Shown here in pieces: positions 1 to 6,200 of a DNA stretch of 7,674 nucleotides. The stretch is from Sedimentisphaerales bacterium. Its GTDB lineage: Bacteria > Planctomycetota > Phycisphaerae > Sedimentisphaerales > SG8-4. The notes beneath the pieces are model-generated. The model was not told the origin of the DNA, ran no database searches, and saw nothing but the letters and a program-made list of their open reading frames with translations. The stretch spans positions 1 to 7,674 of the forward strand of contig JAFGCA010000545.1 of assembly GCA_016932895.1 (NCBI GenBank). The letters run 5' to 3'. The position numbers and the translations under genes are program-made. How positions within the stretch are numbered: position 1 is the stretch's first letter; every line of letters begins with the position of its first letter.

Positions 1-258
1 CGGAAAGGACTGCTTCATGCCGTCGGTGGCGGCATAGCTGAACGAGTCTTCACCAACAAAGCCCGCATCGGGCGTGTAAAGCCATGACCCGTTCCCATCG
101 GGGGTCAACGTGCCTTTTTCGGGCTGATCCTTGATAACCACCTGCAGCGGATCGCCGTCGGCGTCGATGTCGTTCCCCGTCAGGTCGGCAGAGGTGATGA
201 AACGAGCCGTGTCGGTCAACGTCCCGATGAAATCCTCGTTCGCCACCGGCCGTTCGTT
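1..258 (-). repeat. Cadherin-like (tandem-95) domain 3, cut by window edge
   Basis: 86 residues visible, starting N-E-R-P-V-A-N-E-D. The acidic loop is the cleanest of the three (N-D-I-D-A-D-G-D-P-L), followed by K-G-T-L-T, D-G-N-G-S-W-L-Y-T-P and G-F-V-G-E-D-S-F-S-Y-A-A-T-D-G. About ten residues of the last strand should follow below base 1, and more domains of this type may lie beyond. Confidence 0.88.
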
Positions 259-3200
259 GGAAAGGGGTTCCAGTGTAACCAGGGCCGGCGCAGAGTTGGT
301 CAGCCCGTCGAACACGGCATAGGTAAAATGATCGATCGAATCCTCGGTGAAAAATGCCGGCACGTAGTGGAAGGAACCGTCGCCGTTCGGAATGAGTTCA
401 CCATGATTCGGCTGCGAAACGATCAAGATTGTCAGTGGATCCTGGTCGCCATCGGTGTCATTGGCCAGCAGTTCCTCCGACCTGACCAGGAAGAATCGTT
501 CTTTCTGGAGAATAACGTCGTCCTGGGCGACCGGCGCCTGGTTGGCGGTCACATGAATGGTCACCGTGGCCACGCTGGAGTCTGTCCATCCGTCATTGAC
601 CTGGTAGGTGAACGTATCGTCGCCCGTGAAGCCGGCCACCGGGGCATAGCTGAACGACCCGTCAGGCTGGAACATGAACGCGCCATGGGCTGAAGAGGTG
701 ACCAGCCGCGCGGTCGGCTGGGGATCCAGGTGGAGATCGTTCTCCAGGACGTTGCCCAGCAGCGCCTTCTGCTCGCGCACGGAATAGGCGTCCGCATTCG
801 CAACGGGAGGCGTGTCCTGGACCACCAGGTCGACAAGCTTTTGCACGCGGATGCCCGTGTTGTCGGTGGCCGTGAACGCGATGGTCTCGGAGCCGCCGGC
901 CTGGTACTGCCACGTGTAGGCGCCGGAGCTGTTCATCAGGCTGCCGGTATCCGTCTCCAGGGTCGCCAGGCTGTGGCCGGTATAGGCGTTCAGGATCGAT
1001 ACCGGCACGCTGAGGGTGTCCCCTTCTGTTGCCGTCATGCTGCCGCCGCCGGCCGCCGTGGGCATCCCGTAAATGGGATTCTCCCCGTTGACCGTAACCT
1101 GATAGTACGGAGACGTCGAGCCGACACTCTGGCCGAGGACGACGAGGTCCGTGGGTTGAACATCGCTTAGTTCCAACTTCAACGACGTGGCTTGCAGGGA
1201 TTGTATGCTGATCGTATCGGCCTCGACCGTCGGGGTGATCCGGATATCTCCCGTACCCTGATAAGCTATTCCGTCAAGCCAGCGGCTCGTGATGGCGCCC
1301 GAAAAAACGGCGGGGTTCCAGGATACTGCCAACGCGTCTCCGCCGTCATGGATTCCCGCTTCGCTGATCTCGATCAGGGAGTTGCCGCCGGCAAGCGACA
1401 GTTGCCCGTGAATGGCGGAGAGGGGGAGATCGGGGTCCATACCCACATAAAAGTGCTTCGACGCGCCCCCCTCGCGCTGCACCTCCAGCCGTTGCGTGCC
1501 GGGAGCGGTGGCATCGATGTACACGTCGGTCGTGTCCGTCGAGGTGTAGGTGTTCCCCATGTTCATGCTGACAAAATCGGCATCATACCACACGCCTTGG
1601 TCCATCCCCATGTGGGAGGTGTCCGGACCGCCCAGATTCATCTCCAGGCCGAAATGGGCCATGTCATCGCCGTTGGGCGTCATGGACCGGTCGAAGCGGG
1701 CAACCACGTTGCCGTTGATGGTCTGGTGCAGCATCAGCGTATCGTATCCGTCAGCCCCATAAAAGCATAGCGCCCCGTCGAGCAGGCCCAGCAAGCGTTT
1801 CATGGGATCGGTGCCGGGTGCCTGCACGATACCGGCCTCCAGAGTGTCATCGTCGCCTTCTCCGTAGAAATTGAACAGCGCCGTTGACGGTGACCGGTAG
1901 GCGTAGGCCGTGTCATTTCCCGCTCCACCCCAAAATTCCACAGTCCCCGACGGGGCCGTGGGGACCTCGCCATCCTTGTTGTCGGCCAGGCCGTTGCCCA
2001 GGTGCAGGACGTCGTTGCCTGAGCCGCCCAGGAGTTCTACCCGCCGCTCGGGGGCTTCTTCATTCATGGTTATCCGATCATCGCCCCCGCCCGTGTCTAC
2101 CCGCAGGTCCCAACCCGGGGCCGTGACGGTCAGCCGGTCATTGCCCATGCCCAGGCAGGCGTTGATCTGTTCCAGGTCGTTGGCCAACGCGACATCGAGA
2201 CCCACCGGCAGCAGCCCGCTGATCGTCCAGCCCGAGAAGGTTACGAATCGCGTGTTGGAATTGTCCGCGTCATGGAAGGCCACGGTATCTTGTCCGACAT
2301 CACCGAACACGGTGATGTCGGACCGGATGGCTGCCAAACGCGAAAGGGAACCCTCGCGACCCAATTCGAGCAGGTCGTCGCCTCCCCCCAAGCTGAAGAC
2401 GACCGGGGCTGCATAAGCGGACAGGGAGCCCACCGTGAGCCGGTCTGACCCATCACCCAGATGCACGTCCATGTCGTCAAAACCGGTATAGGTTATAGTG
2501 GTCTGGGGCGCACCCGATGCATCCAGGATCTGAAACCGGGAGTCGGTCAAAAGCGCCAGGAGCGGGCCGGCGGATGCGCGGTTATCGATCCGCAGGCAGT
2601 CGTTGGATTCCGGGTCGGTCAGGGTAATGTTGCCGTGCAGGTCGTCCAGCGTGGTATGGGGGATGGTGGCAGCCTGTGCTTCAAGGGAGAACTCGCTGTC
2701 CCCGTAGGCGGTAATGTCGAGTGTTTCGCACTCCGGCGCAGTCGCCTGCACGTGGACCGAATTGCTGGTCCCTCCCAGAGTGAGGCTGCCGTGTTCGGCA
2801 GCCCAGAACAGACCGCCCGCCGTCGCAGCCCAGGAAGCCCACGCCATCGCCTCGCTGCCTCCCTCAGGAACAGCCTTGGTCAACGTGGCGATGCCGCCGC
2901 TCGAGCCTCCGGATCCTCCATCGATTTCGAAGCTGTCCTCACCTGCACCGCCCTCGAAAACCACGGGCCCTTGGAGATGATCCAGCCGAGCCGCTTCGCC
3001 ATCGGTCCGCCCCAGCAACAGATCGTCGTCACCGTCACCGGCATTGAAGAGGAGTGCCCCGTCGCCGCCCAGTTGATAGACAGCAGCCTGGTCGTCGCCC
3101 GCCTGGCCGTAGAAACGGATGTCACCGGCGATGCTGTGAAATTCCGCGGTCCAGCCAAGCTGCAGGACGTCGGCCCCGTCACCGCCGTCCAATACTGTCT

Positions 3201-6200
3201 GACCGCCGCCCATGTTATCCATGTAGAACGAGTCCGTACCCTCTTCACCCCAGGCTTCCAGCCGGCCGCCGTCATCCAGGTCGTATACACTGACCTGGTC
3301 GTCTCCGGCATCGCCGTAGAAAAAAACGGGAGCGGCGATCGCGTGATGGGCGGGACTCGAGTCGCCCAGGTTCAGCCGGTCATTGCCGCTGCCGGCCTGG
3401 ATCACCAGCGGCCATTCCGGGCCGGCCGTCATGCTGTGGATGGTAAACGTATCATCCCCTGAACCCGATTCGATCGTAACCGGCCGGGCCATGTTCCAGA
3501 CGGTAACCTCGTTGCCCAGATCGTTGAGCCGGACCTCCAGCGACTCGAAGTCGTTTGTCGTGGCTTCATTCAGTCCGATGTTCTGCACACCGAAATCGGC
3601 TATCAGGACCCCGTTTCGTGAAACGGTCGATTGATGATCATCCAGCACCAGCGCATCGTTGCCTTCGCCCCCGGACAGGCCCAGCGTGAGGCCCGCCATG
3701 CGGTCCAGATCCGCTCCCCGGACACCCTCGGCATAGCCCAACGTCAACGTGTCGTCGCCGGCGCCCGGGTTGACCTGGATAGTGGTGCCGGCTGAGACGA
3801 AGTCGATGGCAATGCTGTCCTTCCCGCTGCCCAGGTAGAAGCCCAGGTCCTCGAACCCTGTGTAGGTAAGCGTCCCTTCCATCCCCTGGCCGGTGAAGAT
3901 CCCCGGGCCCACCACGCTGTCGAAGCCGTCTCCGGTGTCGAAGTCCATGGTGGAGAGCTTGTTGTCGACCCACATCTTGTCTTCGGTGTCGCTGCCGCCC
4001 CACAGGGTCACGTTGCCGTGCACTTTCGTCAGGGCGTCGGCGCCGCCGAGGTAGAACGCATCGTTTCCTTCCACGCCGTTTATGGTAACGCTTTCGGTGC
4101 CTTCCGTGGTGGCTTTCAGATAGACTGTGTCCGCCTGATGGGTAAGGGTGATTCCGATGTTCTCCGCATCGTAGTAGATCCCGTTGGTCATGCCGAGGCC
4201 GCGAATCGCGGCAAGGGACGACCCCATGTGCGGCCAGGGGTTTGTCTCGGGCTGGTCAAGGAAGAGAGCGGGGATCGGGTCCTCTGCATCGAGAGCGCTG
4301 ATCCAGACAGTATCCTCGCCCTCTTCGCCCTGGAATATGACGGATGCGACCGTGGCCTCCAGGGCATCCGTCCCGGATAGGCGCAGCGTGTCGTCGCCGG
4401 CGCCGCCCAGGATGTCGAGAACCGCGCCGGCCGGGAGGGCCGAAACCTCGATGCGGTCCTCACCCGCACCGCCCACGATCGTCACCAAGTCCAGCCCCTC
4501 GGAGGCCCCCAGGACCGCTACCGCGCCCCCGCCGGAGCCAAGCAGCAGGCGATTTGTGCTGAAGCCGGTGCTAAGCGTCCAGAAATTGTTTATGGAAAGG
4601 CCATCGGCATTGAACAGCCCACCTGAGGCTTCAGTGTTGAGATGATCGTCAACCTCGAGGATGTAGTGACTGTTGGTGGTCGACACGTTGAGACTTCGAC
4701 CCTCGGGAAACGCCGCCTGGCCCGCCGCGTCGCCGAAGTTGCCCTCACCGATTCGGACGGTGTGCTCGTTGGTGCCGTTTCCGATAAAAACCGTTGTTTC
4801 GGCCTCGGGCGCCGCCGCAATCGTGAGGTCCGTGTTGCCCAGAAGCGACAGCGACAGGGTCAAGATATTGTCCCAGGTGATGCCCCCGTCCATTCCCTGG
4901 CCGGTGAAGGTGTTCTCCGTCAGGCGGTCGTCGCTGAAGGACAGCCCGGCCAGGTAGTTGTTCTCGATGATCCGCAGGCTGTCTTCGCCCGCCGAGCCGC
5001 CATTCAAATGGATCAACCCATGAACTCCCGAGAGCCATCGATCCATTCCCTGGCCCACCCGGAAGACCTCCACGCCGCTGGTCCCGAGGATGTTCACCGT
5101 CTCCACCTCGTCGCCGGTGCCGTCGATGTCGACGATGTTCCCGGCGCCGGGAAGCCCGAGGGAGATATCGATCTCCTCCACGCCCAGGTACCAGAGGTCG
5201 CCCATGCCCGTCATGCGGATGAGCGGGGTAACAAGGGCGTCACGATAGGCCATGGTGGAGGCGGTGTCCAGCCACAGGGTGCCGGTCTCATCCACTCCTG
5301 CCCGGGAGTTGTCCACGGTGATCGTGTCGGAACCGGTCCCTCCGTCGAACAGGATGGTGCCGTTCAGCCATCGGAGGACGTGATCGGTATCGCCGAGACG
5401 AAGCCGATCGTTGCCGGCGCCGGTGCTGATGTCGAGTACCGTCTCCTCCTCCGCCAGATCCGCGACCCGAAGGGAATCGTCGTCTGCACCCGTCCGGACC
5501 CGGATAACGGGAGCATCAAAGAGCGTGGCACTGAAGTCCGTGAGGTCCACCCCCATACCAGGATCGGGATCGATTTCGGAGGCATCGAGTTCCAGTGTGA
5601 TCGATGTGTCTGAGTGCGGTACAACTCCAGCCGCTAATAAAATACCGTCACCGGCAGTAAGGGTAAGGTTACCTTTAAATGGAAGGTTACCCTGGACATT
5701 CATACTGGCGCCCGAAGGCAACACAATCAGGTCATCGCTGCCGCCCGTGTCCACCGCCGTGAGCGAGGCATTCCCATCGTTTACGAACAGACGATCGACC
5801 GTGAGGCGACCGCCCTGGTTGCGAACATAGACCCCCTCGAAGCCGACGGCCGACAGGGGACCGGTCAGGTTGACGGTCAGTGCGGCCGCCACCTGACCGA
5901 CGCTGACATCGGCGTGAAGATCCAGATCGGCCGCCGTGATCAGCGCCTCAGGATCCGCGTAGATCGATCCGCCCGCCGACAGGCTTGCGAAGCCCGGAGC
6001 CGTGATGCGCGTCGCCGGCCCGAGGTAGATGGAGCCTATCGAGCCCAGGTCCACGGTACCGTCGACGCCTCCCGTCACCTCGCCGTATACGAACATGTCC
6101 ACCCATGAATCAACACGGATATCGCCGCCGGCGGTCACGGAGCCGGCCAAATTCACCCGCCCACCCAGCTCGTTTTCGAGGATGACCAATGCCAGGTTGC

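Noticed and set aside
1192..1770. Plus-strand open frame of 192 codons
   Set aside because: Codon-aligned antisense shadow of module IV; no domain marks of its own.
2880..3311. Minus-strand open frame of 143 codons in another phase
   Set aside because: It overlaps block 3 and module III in a different phase; the main frame carries the G-x-G-x-D repeats, this one has none.
2461..3462. Plus-strand open frame of 333 codons
   Set aside because: Its codons lie exactly opposite the codons of the giant minus-strand gene. Antisense stops there require sense TTA, CTA or TCA, which are rare in this GC-rich gene; this frame ends at a sense TCA codon. The translation shows no domain pattern.
4642..5613. 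Plus-strand open frame of 323 codons
   Set aside because: Same codon-aligned antisense shadow. The minus strand here encodes module I and calcium-turn blocks with clear repeat homology, and the plus frame stops at a sense TCA codon.
811..5640. Catalytic domain (protease, glycosidase or toxin) within the protein
   Set aside because: No HExxH zinc site, serine hydrolase G-x-S-x-G in a proper context, or similar active-site motif was seen; the Gly-rich motifs fit structural calcium turns.
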